From Nitrospirota bacterium (lineage in GTDB: Bacteria > JACPQY01): a stretch of 64,000 nt of DNA. Position numbers and translations under genes: made by a program. How positions within the stretch are numbered: the first letter of the stretch is position 1; every line of letters starts with the position of its first letter. The stretch lies in the NCBI GenBank assembly GCA_016180645.1, contig JACPAV010000021.1, positions 45,793 to 109,792 of the forward strand, read 5' to 3'. Under the pieces are notes generated by a model. The model worked only from the letters and a program-made list of their open reading frames with translations, did no database searches and was not told the DNA's origin. Below, piece after piece: positions 41,194 through 50,000 of the stretch.

Positions 41194-41676
41194 CTACAAT
41201 TTGGTCTGCGTTCTCTGCGCGCCTTCGAGCCGAAGGCACAGAACCTCGCCGCTGGTCGAATTGACCTGGAGCGATCGAATGAACTTGCCGCCCACGTCTT
41301 CACCGGTCACGGGGATGGGAATTTTGCGCAGGGCTTCTCTCGCTCCGCCGACGTTCCGGTCGCTCAGAACCGTCTGCGAGAGCATCTGTGCCCCGCCGGC
41401 AATTTTCGCCACCATTTTCCCCTTTTGCGCCCCCAATTTCAGAAGCTCCTCAACGATGGCGGGAACCGCCATGTTTGTAAATTTACCGGCATTGCCGAGA
41501 TCCTTGGAAGGTGACTCCGGGAGAATGCAGTGCGCACCGCCGCAGATGTGGGTGACGAGGTCGATTACCACGATCCCGACGCCTGCGCCGATCCGATCGA
41601 TGACAAGTACGGCCCCCGATTCCTTGGTTGCTTTCCACTCGCCCAGTCGAACGTCAATCGATTTGCCATTGGACAC
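41194..41676 (-). CDS. CheD-like protein without the catalytic cysteine
   Basis: A 160-residue CheD homologue. The fold motifs are present: DRIGAGVGIVVIDLVTHICG, then AHCILPESPS and AGKFTNMAVPAIVEELLKLG. CheD deamidases have GSCV at the catalytic Cys; here the aligned segment is GAGV, so the nucleophile is Gly while the His (AHCILP) is kept. It is probably a non-enzymatic CheD-type binding protein, perhaps for a CheC-like or HDOD partner. GTG 41676 is used. There are no chemotaxis genes nearby. Confidence 0.8.
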   Translation of the reverse strand: MSNGKSIDVRLGEWKATKESGAVLVIDRIGAGVGIVVIDLVTHICGGAHCILPESPSKDLGNAGKFTNMAVPAIVEELLKLGAQKGKMVAKIAGGAQMLSQTVLSDRNVGGAREALRKIPIPVTGEDVGGKFIRSLQVNSTSGEVLCLRLEGAQRTQTKL

Positions 41677-41732
41677 GTTTTCGGCGGATGTTAGCGTGGT
41701 TTAGGTCGCAAGTCTACAGAGAAACGGGCGAT

Positions 41733-42857
41733 TCAATACAGCTTGGTGATTTCGACACCCGAATAGTATTTCTTCAGGATTTCCTCAAAGGTGTGCCCTT
41801 CCTGCGCCATCCCCCGGGCGCCCCACTGGCACAGACCCACCCCGTGGCCCGATCCGGAACCCATGAACTTGTATCCTTTCGCCTGGCGGACGATCTTGAA
41901 ATGTGTGCTGGGGATTCGGTTGAAGCCGACACGCTCGCGGAACTCTTTCCCGGTCAGCGAGACTTCACGCGATGGCGTGACAAACCGGATGCGCCGCACG
42001 CGGCCGGAGGGCTGCAGGGAGGCCACTTCCACCGACTCGATATTCTTAATGCCTACCTCCCTCTCGATTTCAGGGGTGGAGAGATTCACTTCCCAGTACG
42101 CGTTCGGGCAGTCCTGGTCGAATCCGCAGGTGACCCCCTGGAGGTACGATCGTTCCCGTCCCCAAACCGTGCCCGAGGCCTCCGTCTGCCCGCCGCAGCA
42201 GGAGTGGTAGTACGCTTCGATGACTTCGCCGTCCTGGGTGAGCACCAGTCCTTCCGTCTCTAGAACAGCTTGAGCCGCGGCATCGTCCTCTCGAGAGGAA
42301 CCCCGGTAGACTTGGTCCATGACCGTGGCCTCCACGTCGAACCGGGTGTCCTTGGGTTTTCCCCTGCGGGAAAGGGCGTAGGATCGAGCGGCAACCACCT
42401 GGGCCTTCACCGCCTCCAGAGGCCATTTCGACGAGACCTCATGGTTGATGATGCCGCGCACGTAGTCTTCCAAGTCCAGTTCGTTCACGGCGAGAATTCG
42501 AGAGCCACCGTCCGAGTGCAGGACGACTTCCCCGCGGTACGGATGCCGGTCGACTTGGATGGGGAGACCGACGGAAACGATGCGCGCGCCGCTCCGGACC
42601 ACGGCATCCCCTTTTTCCCAGTGGAGGTGCAACTTGCGATCCTTGGAGGAAATTTTCAGCGGGTTGGTTTGAACGTCCACTTGCGTGGAGCCGTCCGTGA
42701 TCTGAAAAGGGCCCCCCTTGATAGTGATCGGCGATTTCTGACGGAGGATGGCGACTTTGATGATTTCCCGAGCGTGAGCTTCCGAAGGATTGGAAAAATT
42801 CAGGAGCAGAAGGGCGAAAGCGCCGAGGAGAATTGAGCCGTGCGATCCTTGTACCAT
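41733..42857 (-). CDS. SpoIID/LytB-domain peptidoglycan enzyme
   Basis: A 374-residue secreted protein. A signal peptide (about residues 1-30; SILLGAFALLLLNFSNPSEA then HA) is followed by a SpoIID domain with NELDLEDYVRGIINHEVSS, the catalytic-region EAVKAQVVAARSYAL, YYHSCCGGQTEASGTVWG and a C-terminal GSGSGHGVGLCQWGARGMAQ. In sporulation SpoIID strips glycan stems; in Gram-negatives LytB-like proteins probably remodel the wall. ATG 42857 gives the best signal peptide; TTG 42875 is possible. Confidence 0.88.
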   Translation of the reverse strand: MVQGSHGSILLGAFALLLLNFSNPSEAHAREIIKVAILRQKSPITIKGGPFQITDGSTQVDVQTNPLKISSKDRKLHLHWEKGDAVVRSGARIVSVGLPIQVDRHPYRGEVVLHSDGGSRILAVNELDLEDYVRGIINHEVSSKWPLEAVKAQVVAARSYALSRRGKPKDTRFDVEATVMDQVYRGSSREDDAAAQAVLETEGLVLTQDGEVIEAYYHSCCGGQTEASGTVWGRERSYLQGVTCGFDQDCPNAYWEVNLSTPEIEREVGIKNIESVEVASLQPSGRVRRIRFVTPSREVSLTGKEFRERVGFNRIPSTHFKIVRQAKGYKFMGSGSGHGVGLCQWGARGMAQEGHTFEEILKKYYSGVEITKLY

Positions 42858-43193
42858 ATGGCTCAGGATCGGCAATACGCGGAAGAGATCATCTGTGTTG
42901 GCAACATGGTACCCACGACCCGCTCGTCATGGGGAATAGTTCGTATGAAGCGGGGCTGACGTACTGCGCCAGAGAGAGTACCGCGGCATGAATTTCTCTA
43001 CGCAGTACTGGCACCACGGAAGACCTCAGCTCGACTTTTGCCATTTTTCCATGCTGTGTGAACATCACTTCACGAGGGAAGGCCATTTCCACGCCGTGAA
43101 TTTGTTGACAGGAGCCGTTTTCCGGTCTCGTTTCAAAATTCATCGCTCAGAATCCCGCTCGGATGGGAAGGTATCTTCAGACACCGTTCAAGA

Positions 43194-43340
43194 ATGGCAA
43201 AAGTCGAGCTTAGAGCCTCTGACAGAATGCCGATTCGTATGGGAGCATCTTCAGATGCTCCCTCTTGTCGGGAGGGTCTGAAGACCCTCCCCTACGCATA
43301 ATGACCAACATAAACCTTTCAAAAAATGGCAAAAGTCGAC
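43194..43340. repeat. MITE-like palindromic element, copy A
   Basis: Bounded by GGCAAAAGTCGA at both ends. Inside are AGAGCCTCTGACAGAATGC, the hairpin GAGCATCTTCAGATGCTC, then GGGAGGGTCTGAAGACCCTCCC and GCATAATGACCAACATAAAC. Near-identical modules recur at 53414-53557, 56780-56858 (inside ppx/gppA) and 63777-64000. It fills most of the gene-free gap between the SpoIID and HU/IHF genes; nothing else is seen from 42876 to 43193. Confidence 0.85.
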
Positions 43341-43390
43341 AGAGCCTTTAGGCTCTGCAAGTAGATGTGCACAAAGACTTTTGTGCACAT
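43340..43390. repeat. Two adjacent hairpins downstream of the HU/IHF gene
   Basis: CAGAGCCT-TT-AGGCTCTG (43340-43357), and ATGTGCACAAA (43365-43375) pairing with TTTGTGCACAT (43380-43390). The second is 11 bp with a 4-nt loop but no T-tract on either side, so termination is uncertain. Confidence 0.65.
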
Positions 43391-43392
43391 AC

Positions 43393-43698
43393 TTAGGTCT
43401 GGTTTCCTTCCCCCTCCGGTGGCTCCGAGTTGATCATTCGTTTCAGCTCCCGGCCCATCTTGAAGTAAGGAAGTTTCTTGGGTCTCACACTGATCTTTGC
43501 GCCGGTACGGGGATTTCGCCCGGTGTACGCGTCGTAGCGGCGGACCGAGAAGGTTCCCAAACCGCGGAGCTCGACCCTGGACTCCTCGGCAAGGGATTCG
43601 GTGATGGCGTCGAACAGGTAGTTCACGACTCTCTCGGAATTCCGATAGGAGAGGGCGCATTCCTTCATGAGGAGCCGAACCAAGTCGTATTTGGTCAT
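43393..43698 (-). CDS. HU/IHF-family DNA-bending protein
   Basis: A 101-residue nucleoid protein. It follows the family end to end: TKYDLVRLLMKECALSYRNS, LRGLGTFSVRRYDAYTGRNP with the DNA-minor-groove proline arm, KISVRPKKLPYFKMGRELKR. The acidic C-terminal tail (EPPEGEGNQT) extends a little past typical IHF-beta. It is a monocistronic gene with a short-leader promoter (TTGCAA, 16 bp, TATAGA, 12 nt to ATG). Confidence 0.93.
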   Translation of the reverse strand: MTKYDLVRLLMKECALSYRNSERVVNYLFDAITESLAEESRVELRGLGTFSVRRYDAYTGRNPRTGAKISVRPKKLPYFKMGRELKRMINSEPPEGEGNQT

Positions 43699-43710
43699 AT
43701 TAAGTGACAG

Positions 43711-43738
43711 TCTATACCGATGGCTTCCAGAATTGCAA
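43711..43738 (-). promoter_or_regulatory. Promoter of the HU/IHF gene
   Basis: Minus: TTGCAA (43738-43733), 16-bp spacer, TATAGA (43716-43711), 12 nt to ATG 43698, giving a leader of about 5 nt. Confidence 0.55.
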
Positions 43739-43762
43739 GTGAAAAAAGGGGGTTGCGGGCGA

Positions 43763-43836
43763 CCCCACCACCTCGAACCGGCCGAAGGCCGGATTCCTAG
43801 AGCCCGCCCAAGGGTGTGCTGTTCGAGGTGGTGGGG
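43763..43836. repeat. Inverted-repeat element at the argJ stop
   Basis: Perfect 16-bp arms CCCCACCACCTCGAAC (43763-43778) and GTTCGAGGTGGTGGGG (43821-43836), enclosing a second palindrome CCGGCC-gaa-GGCCGG. The right arm abuts the argJ stop codon. Confidence 0.8.
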
Positions 43837-45108
43837 CTAATCGTACGCGGCGTTGATGGCAACGTATCGAGGCGAGAGGTCCGTGGTGTACACCACCTTC
43901 TCGGCCTTTCCGAGGCCCAGAGAAACCTCGATTTCAATTTGTGGGCGGCGGACGGCCAGCCGCGCACGGCGGAGATCCGTGGGGCCGGCTGGAAGCCCGC
44001 GGATGTAAAGCGGGATTCCATTCAATCGGATCGTCGTTCGATCCGGGTCAATCGGCGACCGGGTCGATCCGGCGGCGGCGAGAATTCGTCCCCAGTTCGG
44101 ATCTTGGCCGTAGAGGGCGGTTTTCACAAGGGGAGACAGAGCGATCGCCCGGCCAACAGCTTCGGCTGAGGTTGCATTCCGGGCCTGAGTGACGCGGATG
44201 GCCACGGTCTTCGTGGCCCCTTCGCCGTCAGAGACGATCTGCAACGCCAGATCCCGGAGCACGCCGCGGATGGCGCCGGACACACGGTCTTTTTCGGAAG
44301 GCAAGACCGGGGCAAGGCCCGACGAAAGAAGGAACACGGAGTCATTCGTGCTCATGTCGCCATCCACCATGATGCTATTGAAGCTTTCTTCGATGGCGCG
44401 GGCGAGAATGGAGCGAAGTTCGCCGGAAGCGAAGCGGGCGTCCGAGGCGACGAACGCCAGCATGGTCGCACTGGGTGCATGGGTAGGTCTCGCGTTACGC
44501 TCGACCTTCCGGCCCCAAGTGCCGCACCGTCCTTGGCCGGCATGGGGAGGGTAGGGGATGAGGCGTGGGCCGATCATCCCGGCCCCTTTCGCGAAGCCCA
44601 TCACCGTGGAGAGGCCGGCCTCCAGGCCGAGGCGGCGGACGGACACTTTCGGCCGCGTGTCGGTGGTCATGATCGCTTTCGAGAAGGCGCTCCATCCCTC
44701 AGTGTCCAGCTTCGAATGAAGCCGGGGCAGCGAGGACTGAATCTTATCAACGGGCAATCGATGGCCGATCACACCGGTGGAGGCCAGAGCAACCGTTCCC
44801 GGGCGAAGGCCCAGTTCCCGCTCGGCCGAACGTGCGATCGCCGAGCAGTCGTCGACTCCCTTTCTTCCCGTCGCGGCATTCGCATTGCCGCTGTTCACGA
44901 GGACGGCATGGATCCGGCGGGGATCCAGGTGTCGCTCGTTCCACAGGATGTGCGCGGCCTTCACGTGATTGGAGGTATAGGCAACCGCGTAGGCGCAGGG
45001 AAGGGGTGACCACAGGAGGGCCAGGTCGGGGCGTCCATTCCGCTTGATCCCGGCCGAGATTCCCGCGAATCGGAAGGGTTTTGGAGGGGGTCCGAGCTTA
45101 GCGGCCAC
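43837..45108 (-). CDS. argJ: Bifunctional glutamate N-acetyltransferase / ornithine acetyltransferase
   Basis: A 423-residue ArgJ of the arginine pathway, an autocleaving Ntn-like enzyme. Recognisable stretches are FRFAGISAGIKRNGRPDLAL, VLVNSGNANAATGRKG, IMTTDTRPK and GFAKGAGMIGP, then the cleavage site ATMLAFVASDA with its nucleophilic Thr, and late LYGQDPNWGRILAAAG. Between GMIGP and ATML, where the family has about three residues, there is a foreign, Arg/Pro-rich insertion of about 30 residues (44473-44568). GTG 45108 overlaps the cytochrome stop. Confidence 0.92.
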   Translation of the reverse strand: MAAKLGPPPKPFRFAGISAGIKRNGRPDLALLWSPLPCAYAVAYTSNHVKAAHILWNERHLDPRRIHAVLVNSGNANAATGRKGVDDCSAIARSAERELGLRPGTVALASTGVIGHRLPVDKIQSSLPRLHSKLDTEGWSAFSKAIMTTDTRPKVSVRRLGLEAGLSTVMGFAKGAGMIGPRLIPYPPHAGQGRCGTWGRKVERNARPTHAPSATMLAFVASDARFASGELRSILARAIEESFNSIMVDGDMSTNDSVFLLSSGLAPVLPSEKDRVSGAIRGVLRDLALQIVSDGEGATKTVAIRVTQARNATSAEAVGRAIALSPLVKTALYGQDPNWGRILAAAGSTRSPIDPDRTTIRLNGIPLYIRGLPAGPTDLRRARLAVRRPQIEIEVSLGLGKAEKVVYTTDLSPRYVAINAAYD

Positions 45109-45466
45109 GAGTGATCGCTTCCGCGAAATAGGCAACGATCCGGTGCTCTTCGACCGGCGTGAGTTCCACCGGCGGCATAAAGGCCTCCGGGTTGAACCGC
45201 CGCGGGGTTCGCGTGTAGGACCGGAGCCATCGTTCGCCCTTCAGGTGGAACACCTCATGGAGCGGAGGTCCGGACATGGGTGAGCCGCCTTGGTGGCAGG
45301 TGGAGCATTTCCGGAGGTAGACGACCTCTCCCTTTTCGGCTTCCGTGGCGTTCTCCGGCAGGATCATGAGGATGTCTTTCAGGCGCTTTCCGCGAATTGT
45401 CTTGAGCAACGCGCCGGTGAGGATCATGGAGAAGATGATGAGAAGGATGAGCGTGGGACGTTTCAT
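45098..45466 (-). CDS. Membrane-anchored monohaem cytochrome c
   Basis: A 122-residue protein. An N-terminal hydrophobic segment (TLILLIIFSMILTGALL) acts as anchor or uncleaved signal, followed by a class-I cytochrome c with the haem motif CSTCH (KCSTCHQGGSPMSGPPLHEV) and a likely axial Met in EAFMPPVELTP. It is exported to the periplasm for electron transfer. The gene lies 21 bp after pepA and overlaps argJ; no oxidase genes are nearby. Confidence 0.9.
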   Translation of the reverse strand: MKRPTLILLIIFSMILTGALLKTIRGKRLKDILMILPENATEAEKGEVVYLRKCSTCHQGGSPMSGPPLHEVFHLKGERWLRSYTRTPRRFNPEAFMPPVELTPVEEHRIVAYFAEAITRGR

Positions 45467-45487
45467 TTCCCAGCCGTCCCCGGCGCA

Positions 45488-46951
45488 CTACACGTGAAGC
45501 AGGTAGTCCACAAGGAGGCGGACGCCGAATCCGGTCCCTCCCTTGGGGCAGTAGGGAAGCTCCTTTTCAGTGAACGCCGGACCGGCGATATCGATATGCG
45601 CCCAAGGGACGCTTCCTACGAATTCTTTCAGAAAAAGCGCGGCGGTGATCGAACCGGCGTAGCGTTCTCCGGCATTCTTCATGTCGGCGATGTCGCTTTT
45701 CAGCAAGTCCTTGTAGTCATCTTCCATCGGCATGGCCCAGAGTTTGTCCCCCGTTCGATTTGAGGAGGCGGAGAGACCCTGGATCAATTTTTCGTCGTTC
45801 CCGAACAGTCCGGCGATGCGTTCGCCCAGGGCGACCACACAGGCGCCCGTGAGCGTGGCGAGATCGATCATGGCTTTGGGCTTGGCCTGCGCGGCATGGT
45901 AGAGGACGTCCGCCAGCGTCAATCGCCCCTCCGCGTCCGTATTGTTCACTTCAATCGTCTTGCCGGACATGGTGACGAGGACGTCTCCCGGCTTGTACGC
46001 ATTTCCGCCGGGCATGTTTTCGGTGGCTGCAATGTAGCCGCGAACCTCCACCTCCGGCTTGAGCTCCTTCAACACCCGGAACGTACCGATGACCGCCGCA
46101 GCTCCCGACATGTCGGATTTCATCGTCTCCATCGATTTGGCCGGCTTCAGCGACAGGCCGCCGGAATCGAACGTGATTCCTTTCCCGATGAGCGCGATCG
46201 GACCCTTCGGAGACTTTGTCCGTGGCTTGTAGCGGAGCTCGATGAATCGGGGGGGACGGTGGCTCCCGCGCGCCACGCCCATGACACCGCCCATCTTCAT
46301 TCTCTGAATCCATTTCTCGTCATGGACCATGACTTCGACTCCCGGAGTCAGCGACTGGGCGGCGCGCGCGAGATCTTCGGGAGTCATCGTGCTGGCCGGC
46401 TCGTTGATCAAGGTCCGCGCCGCATTGACCGCCTCCGCCAAGACCTGCGCCTTCGAGGCCAATTCGGCTTCCCGACGTCCCAGCCGATGCGAGGTGACGA
46501 GATACGCGGCCGCGAGTTCCGAGGCCTCTTCGTCTTTCAGATATCGATCATACCGGTACAGTGCGAGCGAGACGGCTTCCCCGAGAGCGAGGAGGGCATT
46601 TTCGGTATCGGCCAGTACGGCGTGATCCGCGGGGATGAGCAGAAGCTCCTTTGCTTTCATCTCGCGACTCCGGCGGGCCGCGCGGGCGGCGGCTTGGCGC
46701 CATTTTTCGAGATCGAAAGCACTGCGCTTTCCGAGTCCCGCCACGAGAATTCGTCCTCCGCCCGTGTGGATCAGGACGGATTTCCCCTCCTTGCCTTTGA
46801 ATTGTTCGAGACCGAGAATCTTCTGGATTTCGCCGTGGAATCGATCGGCCAGCAACCCCCAGGCAGGGGACTTGTCCTCTTCGAACTGGAACAGGCAGAT
46901 CAGAGCCTCGCTTTTCGGGGCTACCTTCGCGCTCCAGATCCCGATCTTCAT
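45488..46951 (-). CDS. pepA: Cytosol (leucyl) aminopeptidase
   Basis: A 487-residue M17 dizinc aminopeptidase of full family length. Active-site sequences are LIGKGITFDSGGLSLKPAKS, MKSDMSGAAAVIGTF, GYIAATENMPGGNAYKPGDV and the diagnostic NTDAEGRLTLADVL, then IDLATLTGACVVALG. ATG 46951 follows TAGAAT by 9 nt, so the leader would be only 2-3 nt. The upstream neighbour's terminator lies just behind the promoter. Confidence 0.96.
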   Translation of the reverse strand: MKIGIWSAKVAPKSEALICLFQFEEDKSPAWGLLADRFHGEIQKILGLEQFKGKEGKSVLIHTGGGRILVAGLGKRSAFDLEKWRQAAARAARRSREMKAKELLLIPADHAVLADTENALLALGEAVSLALYRYDRYLKDEEASELAAAYLVTSHRLGRREAELASKAQVLAEAVNAARTLINEPASTMTPEDLARAAQSLTPGVEVMVHDEKWIQRMKMGGVMGVARGSHRPPRFIELRYKPRTKSPKGPIALIGKGITFDSGGLSLKPAKSMETMKSDMSGAAAVIGTFRVLKELKPEVEVRGYIAATENMPGGNAYKPGDVLVTMSGKTIEVNNTDAEGRLTLADVLYHAAQAKPKAMIDLATLTGACVVALGERIAGLFGNDEKLIQGLSASSNRTGDKLWAMPMEDDYKDLLKSDIADMKNAGERYAGSITAALFLKEFVGSVPWAHIDIAGPAFTEKELPYCPKGGTGFGVRLLVDYLLHV

Positions 46952-46960
46952 AAGGAAAGG

Positions 46961-46990
46961 ATTCTACGCAGGATCATGCGATGAATGCAA
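46961..46990 (-). promoter_or_regulatory. pepA promoter
   Basis: Minus: TTGCAT (46990-46985), 18-bp spacer, TAGAAT (46966-46961), 9 nt to ATG 46951. Confidence 0.55.
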
Positions 46991-46997
46991 TCGCTGG

Positions 46998-47030
46998 AAA
47001 AAAAGGAGGCCGCCCACGCGGACGGCCTCC
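46998..47030 (-). terminator. Intrinsic terminator of the Cys-rich lipoprotein gene
   Basis: Stem GGAGGCCG/CGGCCTCC (47005-47030), followed on minus by seven T residues (complement of 46998-47004). Confidence 0.85.
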
Positions 47031-47049
47031 CCACGTCTCCCTTGATTTG

Positions 47050-50000
47050 CTACTTGCAGGAATCGGGTCCGGACAGCTTGCCGCCCCGCGAGCCACCCTG
47101 TTTGTCGTAGATGGCAATGGAGCCGTCTTTGCAGAAGGCGAGCTCGAGGTCCGCTGTACCGCCGCCCGATTTGCTGGCCACGAGTGTTCCGACGCCCACT
47201 TCATTCTTGGAGTTGGCTTCATCGGTAAACACGATGGTGCCGGTATCCTTCGACCCGTCCGGTTTGACGATGTTGACCGTCATTTCGGACCCCTTGTCGG
47301 TTCGGACCTGGCTGAAACCGGTTTTGTTCCCGGCCTCGTCCGTGGTTTCGCCGGACACATTGCGCCAGCCTTTGGGATCGATGGAGAGGAGGACGTCGAG
47401 CTTCTTGCCGCCGGTGGTCACCTGCATCTTGCCGTCGCCCGTGTTTCCTTTCTCGTCCGGCGGATGCATTTTCAGGTCGGCCTTGGCCGCCACTTGCACG
47501 CCGAAGGCATCGAGGGACATGTCGAACTTGATCCGGGGCGTCTTGGTGTCCGCTCCGGTCACTTCGAAGGTGATCGAGCCGCCGGGCAGCGGGATGCTGC
47601 CTTTGGCTTCCGATCCGCCGTTCGAGAGTTCGAGCCCCTGGACCTTCGCAAAGGCGCTGCCCTCCGAGAGGATTGGGGCGACATCGCACTTCTTGGGATC
47701 CGTAGCGAACTGGCTGTCTCGCGGTTCCTGGCGCGTGGTGCCGTCCGGTGCCACAAAGGTGACGAGCGTCTGGCTCACGCCGGAGAGGCTCTCGCCGCAG
47801 TTCTGGAGCACGGGGTCCGAGTCCGCCAAGTTGTTGGACCAGATGCCCTGGAGGATCGATGTACCCGTCTCGGCCGTGGCAATTTCCGATTTCGCGTCCG
47901 GTGGAACCGGGTAAGTTGTCGTCCCGCTTTCCTTGCTGTACCACGCGCCGGTATCGTCCACGTCCGTATTCGGATTCCCGGGCCTGTCGATGGCGCAGTA
48001 CTCGAAAGTTCCGGTGGTCGAACCGGAACCGGGGTACTGCTCAAAGAAAGTTCCCGCGATCTTGTCCTGGGTGGGGACATGGGTTCCGTTCGGTCCCAAG
48101 GGGCACTTCAAGTCGTCTCTACCCTTGAATGTGCGGACTTCATAGCCTTTCTTGGCATCGGAGAAGTCGAGCATGGAGAGATCAACTTCCGAGGTGTCCT
48201 TTTTGAGCAGGCCCGAACCGGCCGCCATGTTGGTTTCCGAGGTGATGCGGATCTCGGTCTCCTGAGTCAATTGGGCCGTTTCGGTAGGTGCGCCTTCCGT
48301 ACCTGCCGGAGCGAACGTATCGGTTGAACCGGCGCTCAGCTTGGGGTACTGGTGGATCGTCATGGAAACGATGGTCTTCGCCATCGCATCGTTTTGGAGC
48401 GCTCCGGCGCCTTCCATGTCGGCCGTCTTGGCTTTTCCGACCATTCCGATCAGGGCCTCGACGTCGGCCGGCTGGAACGCCTTGGCGCCGACGCGCTTGC
48501 CCTCGATCACGAAGCTGCGCGTGGTTTCCTTCGACCCGTCCGCGAAAGTGAGGGTGGAATTGATGTTGGCCTCACCGCCGACCGGCGTCCATGCGTCCTT
48601 TACGCATTGCTTACATACGTAGGAACTGCCGCTCAGCTTGCAGTTGGCCATCATGTCGAGCCGCGGAGGCTCCCATGGGTATTTGACGCACCGCTGACCC
48701 GAGACGGAGGCTGCCTGGAGTTTCGGTGTGGCCAGCGGTCCGGCCCCCGGAGCAGGGGGAACAGGTCCCCCGAACGGTGGACCGGCCACCGGGGTCAATC
48801 CGCCTGCGAAGCAGTCCTCGCATTCATAAATGGTCTTGGTCACGCTTCCGCAGGCCTTGCAGGAGTCGTTTCCGCAATTGGGTACAGCCGGCCCTGGACC
48901 GGCGAATCCACCGGGACCACCGGGGAATCCCCCTGGCGGCGGAGCGGCTTGTGCGGTGCAGATGAACTTCTCCTTGCACTCGACTACGGATTTGGAGGTC
49001 TCCTTCGTACACTTCACGCCGGGGGGTGGGTTCGTGCACGCGGATCCCGATACCGGGGGACCGAAGGAGGCGGGACCGGCCAGACACGGGTTGGTGGCCG
49101 AGTTGCAGGTGAAACTCGCCGTGCAGGTGTACGGGGCCTTTACTCCGCCTCCCGCCATGCAATCGCCCGGGCAGGAGAAGGAGGTTTCATTCGGATCGCA
49201 GATGGCGTTCATGTTGCAGGATGTGCCGATGGAGGCGCAATCCGGGCAGGAGAACGGCGATTCGTTCGAGTCGCAGAACTTGTTGAAGTTGCAACCGCCG
49301 CCGGTGGCCGCGCAGATGGAGACGCCCGCGCAATCGGGGTCGATGCAATCCGGTCCGGAGTTGCAGTCGTTGTCGATGCCGTCCGAACAGTAGCCCGCCT
49401 CACTGGTGATACCCGCCGGCTGGGGCATGCAGGTCGCCGTTCCACCGCTGGGGGGTGGAGCTGACGAGCTCTTGCACTGGGCGACATTATAGTCCCAGAA
49501 GCAACCATAGCTTGTGTTGCAGGTGGGTTCCGTGACCATGGTCGAGCAGCCGCTGGCCGTACCTTGGCAGTCAGGATCGCCGCCGTCCGTGTACGGATCG
49601 CAATCGTTGTTGATGCCGTCGTTGCAGTAGCCCGCTTCGCTGGTTGCCGCCGCGGGCTGAGGCGTGCAGCCGCTTGCGGTGCCGCTTCCGCAGGTGTTGT
49701 TCGAGTAATTCCAGACGCAGGGTGCAAAGCAGGTGGGTTGAGTCACCGCGCTGGCGCAGTTGGTTCCGCCTCCACCGCCGCAATTGGACGCGCCCGCGCA
49801 GTCGGGGTCCTGGCAATCGACGTAGGCATCGCAATCGTTGTTGATGCCATCGCTACAATAGTAGATACCCGTCCAGTATTCGCTGGTTGCGTCGGCGGGC
49901 TGTTTCACGCAGCCGCCGCCTCCACCCCCGTCCCCGCAGGTGTTGCCATTCCAAACGCAGGGGGCCATGCAGGTGGCCATGGTGACGAAGCTGGAGCAGC

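Noticed and set aside
43194..43340. Possible CRISPR array from repeated GGAGGGTCTTCAGACCC-type hairpins
   Set aside because: Repeats are palindromic modules with non-uniform spacing and no unique spacers; they match dispersed element copies elsewhere.
46981..48327. 448-codon plus-strand frame opposite the giant lipoprotein gene
   Set aside because: It starts inside the terminator hairpin and mirrors the conserved C-terminal domain of the minus-strand gene.
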